Assembly (NCBI RefSeq): GCF_024346375.1
Contig: NZ_JAGQCV010000002.1
Coordinates: forward strand, 186,001 to 250,000
Length of the DNA: 64,000 bases
Source of the DNA: Synechococcus sp. ATX 2A4
GTDB taxonomy: Bacteria > Cyanobacteriota > Cyanobacteriia > PCC-6307 > Cyanobiaceae
Reading direction: 5' to 3'
Below, piece after piece: positions 34,665-44,125 of this stretch; position 1 is the stretch's first letter; each line of letters starts with the position of its first letter. The position numbers and the translations under genes were made by a program. The notes beneath the pieces are model-generated. The model saw only the letters and a list, made by a program, of their open reading frames with translations, was not told where the DNA came from and did not search any database.

Positions 34665-37600
34665 ATGCACCGTCTTGCCGCCGTCCCTGGCCTGCCCTCT
34701 GGCCTTGAGGACTCCCCCTTCGTGGAGCAGGATTCCACGCCGTTGCTGGTGCTCAGCAGTTCAGACACCGATCTGCAGACCCTGGCGGCCGCCCTCGCGC
34801 AGCAGCCCGAGGCGGCGCCGGTGCGAGGCCTGAATCTGGCGGCGCTGGCCGCCCCGGCGGTGCTGGATCATTACATCGCCACCAGCCTGTCCACCACGCG
34901 CGTGGTGCTTGTGCGTCTGCTCGGTGGACGCGGCCACTGGAGTTATGGGCTTGAGCAGTTACGCGCCTGGGCGGACCGCCAACCGGGGCGCCAGCTGATC
35001 GTGGCGGCCGGCACAGCCGATGAGGAGCTCGAACTGGCCAGCACCGGCAACACGCCGGTGGAACTGGCCGTGGCGATCAGCCGCTGCCTGCGAGAGGGGG
35101 GTGCTGACAACCTGCGCCGCGTGCTCGACAGCCTGGAGGCGCTTGCCGCCGGCCAGCCCGCGCCAGCGCCGGTGCCCCTGCCCCTGGCCGATCCCCTTCC
35201 CCACGACTGGCGCGCCGAACCGGGGGAGCGGGTGGGGGTGATCCTCTATCGCGCCCTGCTGCAGGCCGGCGACGATCAGTTGGCCACCGCCCTCCTTCAG
35301 GCCCTGCGCGGCCAGGGGCTCTGCCCGCGGGCGCTGTGGGTGAGTGGCCTGCGTGATCCCGCTGTGCAGCAGGGGGTGGCCGACCTGCTGGCCAGGGAGG
35401 CGGTGCAGGGGGTGCTGTGCACCACCTCCTTCGCCTCGGTGCAGTTCGAAGAGGCGGGTATGGGGGCCCCGCTCTGGGACCGCCTCAACGTGCCGGTGAT
35501 TCAGCTGCTCTGCAGCACCCGCAGCCGTGAGCAATGGGCCGCCAGCAGCATCGGGCTCGGCCCCCTTGACCTCAGCCTGCAGGTGGCTCTGCCTGAGCTC
35601 GATGGGCGGATCACCAGCCGGGTCGGTGCGTTCAAGGAGCTGGAGCGGGCCGATGCCTCGCTCTCGGCGGCGCTGATGCACTACCAGCCGGATCCGGAAC
35701 GGCTCGATTGGATCGCCCGCCTGCTGGCGGCCTGGGTGGAGCTGCGCCGCACCCCGGTGGGCCAGCGCCGTGTGGCCCTGGTGCTGGCCAATTACCCCAC
35801 CCGCAACAGCCGCCTGGCCAATGGTGTGGGGCTTGACACCCCCGCCAGCGCCGCGGCCATGCTGCGCTGGCTGGCGGAAGCCGGCTACGACCTGGGCGCC
35901 GCGTCCGCGGGTTTTCCTACCGAGCTGCCCGCGGTGCTGAGCGCCGGCTTGCCCGCCGACGGGGATGCCCTGATCCAGCAGTTGCTGGCCGGACGCACCA
36001 ACGACCCGGAGAGTCAGCACCGGCCGCCGCTCGATCACCTGCCCCTGGCGACTTACCTCGCCTGGTATCAGGAGTTGCCGGCGGCGGGCAGGGCGGTGCT
36101 GGAGGCCCGTTGGGGGCCGCCCGCTGCCGATGAGGGCCTGGAGCAGGGGCCGGCGGGTGCCGGCTTCCCGATCCGTGGCCTGCGTTTCGGCGCCGTGGCC
36201 GTGCTGGTGCAGCCGGAGCGGGGCTACGGCCGCGACCCCAGCCTCAGCTACCACTCCCCCGATCTGCCCCCCACCCACGCCTACCTGGCCCAGTACCTAT
36301 GGCTGCGGCAGGTGGCCGCCAGCCAGGTGGTGGTTCACGTGGGCAAGCACGGCAACCTGGAATGGCTGCCTGGCAAGGGGCTCGGCCTCTCCGACCAGTG
36401 CTTCCCCGAATGGGCCCTGGGGCCCATGCCCCACCTCTATCCGTTCATCGTCAACGATCCAGGCGAAGGCTCCCAGGCCAAACGCCGTGCCCAGGCGGTG
36501 ATCCTCGATCACCTCACCCCACCGCTCGATCGGGCCGGGTTGTACGGCCCCTTGCAGGAGCTTGAAACCCTGCTGGATGAGTACTGGGAGGCCCGTCAAC
36601 TGGGCAGCGAGCGCGTCGCTCCGTTGCGGGAGCGGCTGGCTGAGCTGCTCGCCTCCCTGGAGCTGCCTGCGTTCAGCACCGCTGGTGACGCCGCCTCTGC
36701 CGAGGCCGCCGATGCGCTCGAGGCGCGCCTCGATGGCGCCGATGGCTATCTGTGTGAACTGAAGGAGGCCCAGATCCGCACGGGCCTGCATGTGTTCGGC
36801 CACCTGCCCGAACCCCAGCCCCTGCTGGAGCTGCTGCTGTGTCTGGCGCGGCCGCCCCTGGCCGAGGGCCCTGGTCTCACCCAGGCGCTGGCCGCCGATC
36901 TGCAGCTGGAGCTCGATCCGTGGGCTGATGCGGAGGAGGCCCCGCTCAGCGCAGCGGATCGCCAACGCCTGCTGGCGGCCCTGGCCAGCGCACCGGCCAA
37001 CGGCCCCGCCCCCGCCTCCGCCCCCGCCTCCGTCGAGACCGCGCTGCGCTGCTGCGGCGATGCCGTGGCCCTGCTGGAAGCCCTTGCGCTCGAACTGCTG
37101 AGGCCGCTCCTGCTGCCCACCGGCGCACCAGCCGCTGCTCCTGTACTTGCGCCGATCCCTGCGGCAGGAGATGGAAAAGTGGCTGTGGAGCTGACTGCCG
37201 CGGTGGGGCAAACCACCCAGGCCGTGCTGGAGCGTGTGCGGCGCCAGCTGCTGCCGCGCCTGCTGGCCTGCGCCAGCGCGGAGCGCCAGGCCTTGTTGCG
37301 GGGCCTGGCCGGGGAACGCATCGCCGCCGGGCCCTCCGGCGCCCCCACCCGCGGCCGCCCTGATGTGCTGCCCACCGGCCGAAACTTCTACAGCGTGGAT
37401 CTGCGCGGCCTGCCCAGCGAAGCCGCCTGGGACCTGGGGCGCCGCAGCGCCGCCCTGCTGCTGGAGGCCCACCTGCAGCAGGAGGGGGACGACCTGCGCC
37501 ACCTGGCCCTGTCGGTGTGGGGCACCGCCACGATGCGCAACGGCGGCGAGGACATCGCCCAGGCCCTGGCGCTGATGGGGGTGCGGCCGGTGTGGGACGG

Positions 37601-38543
37601 GCCGACCCGCCGCATGGTGGATCTGGAGGTGATCCCGCTCAGCCTGCTGCAACGGCCACGGGTGGATGTGACGTTGCGCATCTCCGGGCTGTTTCGCGAT
37701 GCCTTCCCGCAGCTGGTCGACTGGATGAACCAGGCCAGCCGGCGGGTCGCGGCCCTGGAGGAAGACGCCTGGCACAACCCACTGGCGGCCCATTCTCGGC
37801 AGGACGGGCACAGCGGCCGGGTGTATGGCTCAGCGCCGGGGGCTTACGGGGCCGGCCTCCAGGGCTTGATCGACAGCGGCCAATGGGAGCAGCGCGCCGA
37901 TCTTGGTGAGGCCTTTCTCAACTGGAGCGGCTGGCGCTACGACGCCAGCGGTGACGGACGCTGTGAGGCCAGCCCTGACCGCGCTGGGCTGGAGCAGCGG
38001 TTGCGGCAGGTGGAGGTGGTGCTCCACAACAAGGACAACCGCGAGCACGACCTGCTGGATTCCGACGATTACTACCAGTTCCAGGGCGGCCTCAGCGCCG
38101 CCAGCGAACGGCTGCGCGGCAGCGCTCCGGCCCTCTGGTTCGCCGATCATTCGCGCCACCAGCGGCCGCGCGTGCACCGGCTGGAGCAGGAGCTCGACAA
38201 GGTGCTCCGCTCACGGGTGCTGAACCCACGCTGGATTCAGGGCATGCTCGCCCATGGCTACAAAGGTGGATTCGAGCTTGCCGCCAGCCTCGATTATCTG
38301 TTCGCCTACGACGCCAGCACGGGCCGGGTGCCGGATTGGAGCTATGGCGCCATCTGCCGCCAGTGGCTGCAAGACGAGAACGTGCTGCAGGCCCTGCGTC
38401 AGTCGAATCCGTGGGCGCTGCGCGATATGGCCGAGCGGTTGCTGGAGGCGGCCAACAGGGGGCTCTGGGAGGGCGCAGACCCTGCCCAGCTGGAGCATCT
38501 GAAGGGACTGGTGATCGGCAGTGAGGGCTTGATCGAAACCTGA
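34665..38543 (+). CDS. cobN: Cobaltochelatase subunit CobN
   Basis: CobN is the large subunit that inserts cobalt into hydrogenobyrinic acid a,c-diamide. The 1292-aa size and motifs (HVGKHGNLEWLPGKGLGLSD, NDPGEGSQAKRRAQAVILDH, LPTGRNFYSVDLRG, RISGLFRDAFPQL, HNKDNREHDLLDSDDYYQF) are those of CobN, a relative of Mg-chelatase ChlH. Near residues 780-790 a short 12-bp DNA repeat encodes APAS twice. ATG 34665 is preferred over the GTG 3 nt before. No CobS/CobT are nearby; cyanobacteria commonly use ChlI/ChlD-like partners instead, which is inference here. Confidence 0.93.
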   Translation: MHRLAAVPGLPSGLEDSPFVEQDSTPLLVLSSSDTDLQTLAAALAQQPEAAPVRGLNLAALAAPAVLDHYIATSLSTTRVVLVRLLGGRGHWSYGLEQLRAWADRQPGRQLIVAAGTADEELELASTGNTPVELAVAISRCLREGGADNLRRVLDSLEALAAGQPAPAPVPLPLADPLPHDWRAEPGERVGVILYRALLQAGDDQLATALLQALRGQGLCPRALWVSGLRDPAVQQGVADLLAREAVQGVLCTTSFASVQFEEAGMGAPLWDRLNVPVIQLLCSTRSREQWAASSIGLGPLDLSLQVALPELDGRITSRVGAFKELERADASLSAALMHYQPDPERLDWIARLLAAWVELRRTPVGQRRVALVLANYPTRNSRLANGVGLDTPASAAAMLRWLAEAGYDLGAASAGFPTELPAVLSAGLPADGDALIQQLLAGRTNDPESQHRPPLDHLPLATYLAWYQELPAAGRAVLEARWGPPAADEGLEQGPAGAGFPIRGLRFGAVAVLVQPERGYGRDPSLSYHSPDLPPTHAYLAQYLWLRQVAASQVVVHVGKHGNLEWLPGKGLGLSDQCFPEWALGPMPHLYPFIVNDPGEGSQAKRRAQAVILDHLTPPLDRAGLYGPLQELETLLDEYWEARQLGSERVAPLRERLAELLASLELPAFSTAGDAASAEAADALEARLDGADGYLCELKEAQIRTGLHVFGHLPEPQPLLELLLCLARPPLAEGPGLTQALAADLQLELDPWADAEEAPLSAADRQRLLAALASAPANGPAPASAPASVETALRCCGDAVALLEALALELLRPLLLPTGAPAAAPVLAPIPAAGDGKVAVELTAAVGQTTQAVLERVRRQLLPRLLACASAERQALLRGLAGERIAAGPSGAPTRGRPDVLPTGRNFYSVDLRGLPSEAAWDLGRRSAALLLEAHLQQEGDDLRHLALSVWGTATMRNGGEDIAQALALMGVRPVWDGPTRRMVDLEVIPLSLLQRPRVDVTLRISGLFRDAFPQLVDWMNQASRRVAALEEDAWHNPLAAHSRQDGHSGRVYGSAPGAYGAGLQGLIDSGQWEQRADLGEAFLNWSGWRYDASGDGRCEASPDRAGLEQRLRQVEVVLHNKDNREHDLLDSDDYYQFQGGLSAASERLRGSAPALWFADHSRHQRPRVHRLEQELDKVLRSRVLNPRWIQGMLAHGYKGGFELAASLDYLFAYDASTGRVPDWSYGAICRQWLQDENVLQALRQSNPWALRDMAERLLEAANRGLWEGADPAQLEHLKGLVIGSEGLIET

Positions 38544-38576
38544 ACAATCGATCTGCGGCCACTCAAATCGAACCAA

Positions 38577-38645
38577 GCCCCGTGCGGCCGTTCAAGTGTG
38601 AACAGGCGCTCAGGGGCCACGCATCTGGCCCCGTGCGGCCGTTCA
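38577..38645. repeat. 18-bp direct repeat at the cobN / 38654-gene junction
   Basis: GCCCCGTGCGGCCGTTCA occurs exactly at 38577-38594 and 38628-38645, a 51-bp period. A related piece (TGCGGCCACTCA) lies at 38554. The second copy ends 8 bp before the stop codon of the convergent gene. Confidence 0.85.
38613..38632. terminator. Perfect 7-bp hairpin between convergent genes
   Basis: GGGGCCA and TGGCCCC flank a 6-nt loop, located between the cobN stop and the stop of the convergent gene. There is no T-run on either strand, so it may be a weak or bidirectional terminator or an RNA 3'-end stabiliser. Confidence 0.4.
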
Positions 38646-38653
38646 GCCCCGGA

Positions 38654-39196
38654 TCAGGTGTTGAGATCGCGGGCCATCGCCTTGAACGGGTCGATATCGC
38701 CAGGCTTGGCCTGCTGCTGGGTGATCTGGGGCTGGGAGGCGCCGGTGGCATCGGCCTTGCGGCCTGCAGGGCTGCCGCCGGGAGAATTGACGGCCACTGC
38801 CGCGCCCTTGAGCCGCTGACCCAGTTCGGCGGCGGTGAGGCGAGCCGCGAAGGTTTTCTTCACCGGCTTGGGCACGCCACCGGTGAGGCTGGTGTTGGTT
38901 TCAGGGGCTGAGTTCACCGGCAGGCCGCTGGTGGCTTTCTCCAGCCGCGCTGACATCGAATCGACGTCCTGCACCATTTCTTTCTCACCCGGGTTGTCGG
39001 CATTGCCGGGGAAGGTGCGGCGGATCTTGTTGGAGCGCCGCATGTACTCCACGTTGCCCATGGAGCTGGAGGTGTCGGGGTCGAGGAAGAACGTCTGTTC
39101 GCCTTGCTTGGCGGCGGGCTTCTGAGGTTTGGCCGGCTTGGAGGAGAAGCCGCTGTCCTTGGCACCGATGTTCAACAGACGACCAAAGAGACCCAT
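38654..39196 (-). CDS. Conserved cyanobacterial hypothetical protein (180 aa)
   Basis: The protein begins MGLFGRLLNIGAKDSG and contains a well-conserved-looking core (~32-75, with FFLDPDTSSSMGNVEYMRRS and KIRRTFPGN) followed by a flexible Ser/Thr/Pro/Gln-rich tail. I recall such proteins as common, uncharacterised genes in cyanobacteria. No catalytic motif, signal peptide or membrane helix is visible. The short hydrophobic N-terminus could be amphipathic. ATG 39196 is fixed by the conserved start. It is the last gene on the strand of the uvrC-photolyase-hemJ-PHP run, 29 bp after the PHP gene. Confidence 0.75.
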   Translation of the reverse strand: MGLFGRLLNIGAKDSGFSSKPAKPQKPAAKQGEQTFFLDPDTSSSMGNVEYMRRSNKIRRTFPGNADNPGEKEMVQDVDSMSARLEKATSGLPVNSAPETNTSLTGGVPKPVKKTFAARLTAAELGQRLKGAAVAVNSPGGSPAGRKADATGASQPQITQQQAKPGDIDPFKAMARDLNT

Positions 39197-39225
39197 GGTG
39201 AGGGAACGGAAACCTGTGGCAAACC

Positions 39226-39879
39226 CTAGCGGCCTGACAAGGCCAGTCCATGGGTATCGGTACCACAACTTCTCAGTAGCCCCAGGCCCTGCAGCTGGCT
39301 GGCGATCGTGTCGCACACCAGGGGGGTGGGCTGCCAGCGGTTCGACATGTCGTAGTCGTAGAAGGCTTCGGCTCCATCGAAGCCGAGCTGCGCCGCGGCG
39401 GCGATCAGCTGCTGGTGGGGGCGCCGGTAGCGGGCCGGATGGGCCAGCAAGGCCAGGCCGCCGGCGGCATGGATCGCCTGCCGCACCTTGCTGGCCCGCA
39501 GCCCTGGCCCCACCACCGCATGGCCCCGCACGTAAGGCGCCAGAGCCGGGTGGTGCAGCTCAAAGCCCAGGGCCAGCACATGAACAAGGCAGCCTTCCAG
39601 CAGGCAGCTGATCTCCACCCCGCTCCACAGCTGCGGCACCCGCTGCCCTCGCCGCTGGCGCTCCTCCAGGTGCGCCCGGGCCGGTTGGTAGGCCGCGATG
39701 CTGTGGTGATCGGTGACGGCGAAGTGCTCGAGCCCCATCGCTATCGCCTGGTCAGCCAAAGCGTGCGGTTCAAGGCTGCCGTCACTGCACTGGGTGTGGC
39801 AGTGGAAGTTGAGCCGGGTGGGGCAGCTCTGCGCGTCCACCGCCGCCAGCACCTGCACGAGGGGGTGGTCAGCCGGCAC
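39226..39879 (-). CDS. PHP-domain metal-dependent phosphoesterase
   Basis: The 217-aa PHP protein has the first metal motif NFHCHTQCSDGSLEP, the second VTDHHSI, a later LLAHPARYRR, and a final GTDTHG. These are the four histidine/aspartate motifs of the family, so the site looks intact. Relatives act as nucleotide or 3',5'-phosphate phosphatases, but the substrate is not predictable from sequence. GTG 39879 (VPADHPLVQVL) is chosen because it overlaps the hemJ stop by 11 nt; the frame extends further upstream inside hemJ. Confidence 0.85.
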   Translation of the reverse strand: MPADHPLVQVLAAVDAQSCPTRLNFHCHTQCSDGSLEPHALADQAIAMGLEHFAVTDHHSIAAYQPARAHLEERQRRGQRVPQLWSGVEISCLLEGCLVHVLALGFELHHPALAPYVRGHAVVGPGLRASKVRQAIHAAGGLALLAHPARYRRPHQQLIAAAAQLGFDGAEAFYDYDMSNRWQPTPLVCDTIASQLQGLGLLRSCGTDTHGLALSGR

Positions 39880-40459
39880 CTGCGATCGCCTCCTGTTCGG
39901 AACGCAGCCGCCGCCAGCGGGCATAAAACTGGATCGAGGCCGCCATCGCCACCACCAGGGCCACCAGGAACCAGGTGGCCGCTCCGGTGGGGAACTGGGC
40001 CTTGAACACCACCAGCATCACCACCAGCACCAGCATCAAGGTGGGTAGCTCATTGAGTGCCCGCAGCTGGCGGCCGCTCCAGCGGCAGGTGCCCGCCTTG
40101 AGTTGGCCCATGAGGCGGTAGCAGAACCAGTGGTACACAAGCAGAGCCAGCACCACGGCCAGCTTGGCGTGCATCCAGCTCTGTTTCAGCCAGATCGGCT
40201 GCACCAGAAGAAGCCCCACCGCCATCGTCACCGCCACCACCATGCCGGGCGTGGTGATGATGTTGGCCAGTCGGCGCTCCATCAGCTCGTACTGGCTGTG
40301 GAAAGCAGCGCGCAGGGGCTCCTCCAGCGCCTCGGCTTCCACGTGATAGATGAACAGGCGCACCAGATAGAAGAGCCCGGCGAACCACACCACCACACCC
40401 ACGATGTGGAGGGTCTTGAACCAGAGGTAGGCCTCGGGGGGCAGGGCCAGGGCCGGCAT
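39869..40459 (-). CDS. hemJ: Protoporphyrinogen IX oxidase HemJ
   Basis: HemJ oxidises protoporphyrinogen IX to protoporphyrin IX for heme and chlorophyll and is the main form in cyanobacteria. The 196-aa protein has an N-terminal helix with a conserved histidine (YLWFKTLHIVGVVVWFAGLF), about four to five membrane helices, and the segment KLAVVLALLVYHW. Conserved histidines and a lysine in these helices bind heme. It starts 27 bp after the photolyase gene and overlaps the PHP gene. Confidence 0.93.
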   Translation of the reverse strand: MPALALPPEAYLWFKTLHIVGVVVWFAGLFYLVRLFIYHVEAEALEEPLRAAFHSQYELMERRLANIITTPGMVVAVTMAVGLLLVQPIWLKQSWMHAKLAVVLALLVYHWFCYRLMGQLKAGTCRWSGRQLRALNELPTLMLVLVVMLVVFKAQFPTGAATWFLVALVVAMAASIQFYARWRRLRSEQEAIAGAG

Positions 40460-40486
40460 CGGCAGGAAAGGGATCGCCCGTTCAAG

Positions 40487-42070
40487 TTAGGCGGCACCGG
40501 CGGGGCCCGATCCGGCGGCCAGCTCCAGGTGGGCGGCGGCGGCGGCGGCAATCGCCTGCCGCTCCTCGGTGGGGAGGCGATCGAGCTGGGCGATCACCAG
40601 GGCCATGCGGGGATTGCCGCGCAGCAAGGCCTCGTGGCGATCCAGGAAGTTCCAGTACAGGGTGGTGAAGGGGCAGGCCGCCGGCCCCGTGCGCTGGGCC
40701 GGATCGAAGCGGCAGCCTTTGCAGTAGTTGCTCATGCGGGCGATGTAGCGGCCGCTGGCGGCGTAGGGCTTGCTGGCCAGCAGGCCGCCATCGGCGAACA
40801 CGCCCATGCCCAGCACGTTGGTCTGCATCACCCAGTCGTGGCCGTCGATGAACAGGCGGTGGAACCAGGCGGTGAGGGCCTGGGGATCAAGCCCCGCCAG
40901 CAGCCCGTAGTTGGCCAGCACCATCAGCCGCTGGATGTGATGGGCGTAACCAGTGAGCGCCAGTTCGCCCAGCACCTGATCGAGGCAGGCCATGCCGCTG
41001 CCGCCCAGCTGCTCGAACCAGAGGGGAAGGGGCTGGGTGTGGCCGAAGTGGTTGCGCTCGCCGTAGCCCTCGCCGAACCAGTGGTAGAGGCCGTGCATGT
41101 ATTCGCGCCAGCCGAGCAGCTGCCGGATCACCCCCTCCAGGCTGGCGAGCGGCACCGCTTGCTCCGCGCTGCTCGCCGAGGCCGTTCCTGCCGCCTCCAG
41201 CTGGCGGATCACCTCCAGTGGCTCCAGCAGGCCCAGGTTCAGATAGGGGCTGAGCAGGGCATGCCAGAGGGTGGGCTGGCCGCTCACCATCGCGTCTTGA
41301 TAGGGGCCAAAGCCGGCCAGGCGGGTGGCCACGAAGTGATCGACCACCTGCAGCGCCTGCTCACGGCTCACCGCCCAGTGGAACGGCTCCAGCGCTCCGG
41401 GCAACGGCGCCTCACCGGCGGCGGCACGCTCGGCATCGAGCCGTCGCACTTTCTCGATCACCGCCAAGGTGATCGCATCGGGTGTGAACTGGAGCGGAGC
41501 CGGTCCCTTCAGTCCCTGGCGTGGCGGTTTCCGGTTGTCCTTGTCGAAATTCCACTGCTGGCCGCGCGGTTCCCCCTCCTCCATCAGCACGCCGAAGCGG
41601 CGGCGCCCCTCCCGGTAAAAGAGCTCCATGCGCAGCTGCTTGTAGCGGCCCGCCCAGGCGGCGAACGCCTGCCGGCTCCAGAGGAAGTGGTTGGAGGGCA
41701 GCCATTCGAGCCGCACGCCGGTGCGCCCGCCCAGATCGAGCTGTTCGATCGCCCGCCGGAAAGGGCGATCCGCCGGCTCCATCAGCCGCAGGGTGGTGAT
41801 GCCGTGGGTCCGGATCCAGTCGATCAAAGTGTCACCGAATTCCTCCGCCTCCAGCAGGTCCACCTGCCAGCCGAGCGCCTGCAGCTCGGCGCTGAAGTGC
41901 CGCATGGCGCTCCACACCAGCACCAGCTTCTGGCGGTGGTAGCGGCGGCGGACCACTACACCGCTGCTTTCGATCAGCACCACCCGCGCCTGGCCGGGGG
42001 CGCTGCTGGCCAGGGCAGCCTGCTGCGCGTGCAGCTGGTCGCCCAGCACCCAGATTCCAATCCCAGCCAC
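40487..42070 (-). CDS. Fe-S bacterial cryptochrome/photolyase (FeS-BCP / PhrB type)
   Basis: This flavoprotein group repairs UV photoproducts ((6-4) photoproducts in studied members) or senses light. The 527-aa length fits. Four cysteines (C362, C450, C453, C466) sit where the [4Fe-4S] ligands of the group are expected, with motif SNYCKGC and a downstream ACPF. The FAD-domain signatures WREYMHGLYHW and GLDPQALTAWFHRLFIDGHDWVM are present. The N-terminal antenna half starts IWVLGDQL. It is 14 bp downstream of uvrC and 27 bp upstream of hemJ. Confidence 0.92.
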   Translation of the reverse strand: MAGIGIWVLGDQLHAQQAALASSAPGQARVVLIESSGVVVRRRYHRQKLVLVWSAMRHFSAELQALGWQVDLLEAEEFGDTLIDWIRTHGITTLRLMEPADRPFRRAIEQLDLGGRTGVRLEWLPSNHFLWSRQAFAAWAGRYKQLRMELFYREGRRRFGVLMEEGEPRGQQWNFDKDNRKPPRQGLKGPAPLQFTPDAITLAVIEKVRRLDAERAAAGEAPLPGALEPFHWAVSREQALQVVDHFVATRLAGFGPYQDAMVSGQPTLWHALLSPYLNLGLLEPLEVIRQLEAAGTASASSAEQAVPLASLEGVIRQLLGWREYMHGLYHWFGEGYGERNHFGHTQPLPLWFEQLGGSGMACLDQVLGELALTGYAHHIQRLMVLANYGLLAGLDPQALTAWFHRLFIDGHDWVMQTNVLGMGVFADGGLLASKPYAASGRYIARMSNYCKGCRFDPAQRTGPAACPFTTLYWNFLDRHEALLRGNPRMALVIAQLDRLPTEERQAIAAAAAAHLELAAGSGPAGAA

Positions 42071-42084
42071 CGCTTGCCTCCTGC

Positions 42085-44100
42085 TTAGGGCACCAGGGCG
42101 ATGCCGGGCTCACGATCGGCGGCGGTCACCTGGTTGCCCGGATCGGGGACGTCCTGGTCGGACCCGGGGCCATCGTGCTCAGCTTCGGGGTGGAAGTAGC
42201 TCCAGATCTGCTGGGCCAGGGCGGGGCCCACACCGGGTGCGGCGGCGATCTGGGGCGGGCTGGCCAGCTGGATCGCATCGATGGAGCGGAAGTGCCCCAG
42301 CAGCTCCTTCACCCGCTTGGGTCCCAGCCCCGGGATGTCGCTCAGGCGTGAGCGCTTCATCCGCTCCCCCCGCTGCTGGCGGTGGAAACTCACGGCGAAA
42401 CGGTGCGCTTCATCACGCAGACGCCGCAGCAACACCACGCCGAGCTGGTCGGGTTCGCTCTCCAGCGGCTGGCTGGTGCCGGGCAGGAACACCTCCTCCC
42501 GCTGCTTCGCCAGGGAGCACACCACCAGGTCTTCGTGCAGGTTGAGCTCCCGCAGCGCTTCCATCACCGCCGAGAGCTGCCCCTTGCCGCCATCGATCAT
42601 CACCACATCGGGCCAGTCGTTGAGGCCGCCGGTATGGAGGGCGGTGCCGGCGGCCTTGCGCAGTGCCACCAGATCGGCCCCTTCCGCCTTTGCCTGGGCC
42701 CAGCGGCGGAAACGGCGGCGCATGATCTCGGCCATGGCCATGAAGTCGTCGGAGTGGCCGGAGCGGATGCTGCTGCTCTGTATGCGGTATTTGCGGTAGT
42801 GCTGCTTGGCGGGCAGCCCATCCACGAACACCACCTGGGAGGCCACGGCATCGCTGCCCTGGATGTGGCTGATGTCGTAGCCCTCCACCCGACGCGGCGG
42901 CTGGGGCAGATCCAGCAGTTGAGCGAGGTCTTCGGTGGCGAGCTGGTGTTGTTCGGCGCTGCGCTGGGCCCGGCCCAGCTCGAACGCCGCATTGCGTTCC
43001 ACCAGATCGATCAGATCGGCCTTCTGCTGGCGCTGTGGGTGCTGCAGCCGCACCTTGCGGCCCCGCCGTTCGCTCAGCCAGTCTTCCACCAGGCCCTGCT
43101 GCGGCAAGCGGTGTTGCACCAGCACCTCCGGGGGAATCTCCACCGGCTCCACCTGGCTGTAGTGCTCTTCCAGCACCCGTTGCAGGATCGCGCCGGGGCT
43201 GGCCACCGTGGCATCAGCGGTGTAGCCGAGCCGCCCCACCAGCTTGCCGGCCCGCATCTGAAACAGCTGCACGGCGGCCACGCGCGCATCGGCCGCGAGC
43301 GCCAGTACATCCCTCGACACCGACGCATCGGGCAGGGCCATTTTCTGGTCAGCGGTGAGTTGCTCGAGCCCCTGCATCTGATCGCGCACCCGGGCCGCCG
43401 CCTCGAAATCCTCCCGTTCGGCATACCGCTCCATCTGGGCACGCAGCAGCACGAGCAGTTCGTCGCTGCGGCCCTGAAACACCATCGCCACCTTGCGCAG
43501 GGTGTGCTGATAGGCCTCGGGGCTGATCTTTTCCTGGCACACGCCGGGGCAGCGGCCGATCGCGAAGTTCAAGCAGGTGCGATCCCTGTAGAGGGGCTGC
43601 GGGCGCTGGCGCAGTGGAAACACCCGCTTCACCAGAAACAGGGTGCGGCGCAGCAGACCCACATCCACATAGGGCCCGTAGAAGCGATCGAGCGGACTGC
43701 GCAGCCGGCGGCGGCGGGTGATGAAGATGCGCGGGTAGGCCTCGCTCCAGGTGATGCAGAGATAGGGGTATTTCTTGTCGTCCTTGAGCAGCACGTTGAA
43801 GTGCGGCTGGTGGTTCTTGATCAGGTTGGATTCCAGCGCCAGCGCCTCGGCTTCGCTGTCGGTGACGATGAATTCGATCTCCGCCACCTGTCGCACCATC
43901 AGGCTGATGCGAGGGCTGAGGTCGTGGGAATCACGGAAGTAGCTGCGCACACGGCTGCGCAGGCTCTTCGATTTGCCGATGTAGAGGATGCGGTCGTCGA
44001 GGTCGCGCAGCAGATAGCAACCCGGCTCAGGCGGCAGCTCCTTCAGCCGCTGCTCCAGGCGGGCCTGATCCTTCAGCAGCGGCTGCAGCGTGGCCCCCAT
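42085..44100 (-). CDS. uvrC: Excinuclease ABC subunit C
   Basis: UvrC makes the dual incisions in nucleotide excision repair with UvrA/UvrB. In 671 aa it has the GIY-YIG nuclease domain (~22-105, [25 protein letters not shown]), a UVR motif (~210-250), a central Cys segment ([13 protein letters not shown]), the RNase H-like domain with [18 protein letters not shown], and a C-terminal helix-hairpin-helix ([15 protein letters not shown]). ATG 44100 ([10 protein letters not shown]) avoids overlap with the flavin reductase gene 25 bp upstream. The photolyase gene follows at 14 bp. Confidence 0.96.
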   Translation of the reverse strand: MGATLQPLLKDQARLEQRLKELPPEPGCYLLRDLDDRILYIGKSKSLRSRVRSYFRDSHDLSPRISLMVRQVAEIEFIVTDSEAEALALESNLIKNHQPHFNVLLKDDKKYPYLCITWSEAYPRIFITRRRRLRSPLDRFYGPYVDVGLLRRTLFLVKRVFPLRQRPQPLYRDRTCLNFAIGRCPGVCQEKISPEAYQHTLRKVAMVFQGRSDELLVLLRAQMERYAEREDFEAAARVRDQMQGLEQLTADQKMALPDASVSRDVLALAADARVAAVQLFQMRAGKLVGRLGYTADATVASPGAILQRVLEEHYSQVEPVEIPPEVLVQHRLPQQGLVEDWLSERRGRKVRLQHPQRQQKADLIDLVERNAAFELGRAQRSAEQHQLATEDLAQLLDLPQPPRRVEGYDISHIQGSDAVASQVVFVDGLPAKQHYRKYRIQSSSIRSGHSDDFMAMAEIMRRRFRRWAQAKAEGADLVALRKAAGTALHTGGLNDWPDVVMIDGGKGQLSAVMEALRELNLHEDLVVCSLAKQREEVFLPGTSQPLESEPDQLGVVLLRRLRDEAHRFAVSFHRQQRGERMKRSRLSDIPGLGPKRVKELLGHFRSIDAIQLASPPQIAAAPGVGPALAQQIWSYFHPEAEHDGPGSDQDVPDPGNQVTAADREPGIALVP

Positions 44101-44125
44101 GCCCTGTGCTCCCGCGACAGGCGGC

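Noticed and set aside
37009-37032. 12-bp tandem repeat inside cobN
   Set aside because: Only two copies, encoding APAS twice in a linker. Real, but of little importance, so left in the cobN entry only.
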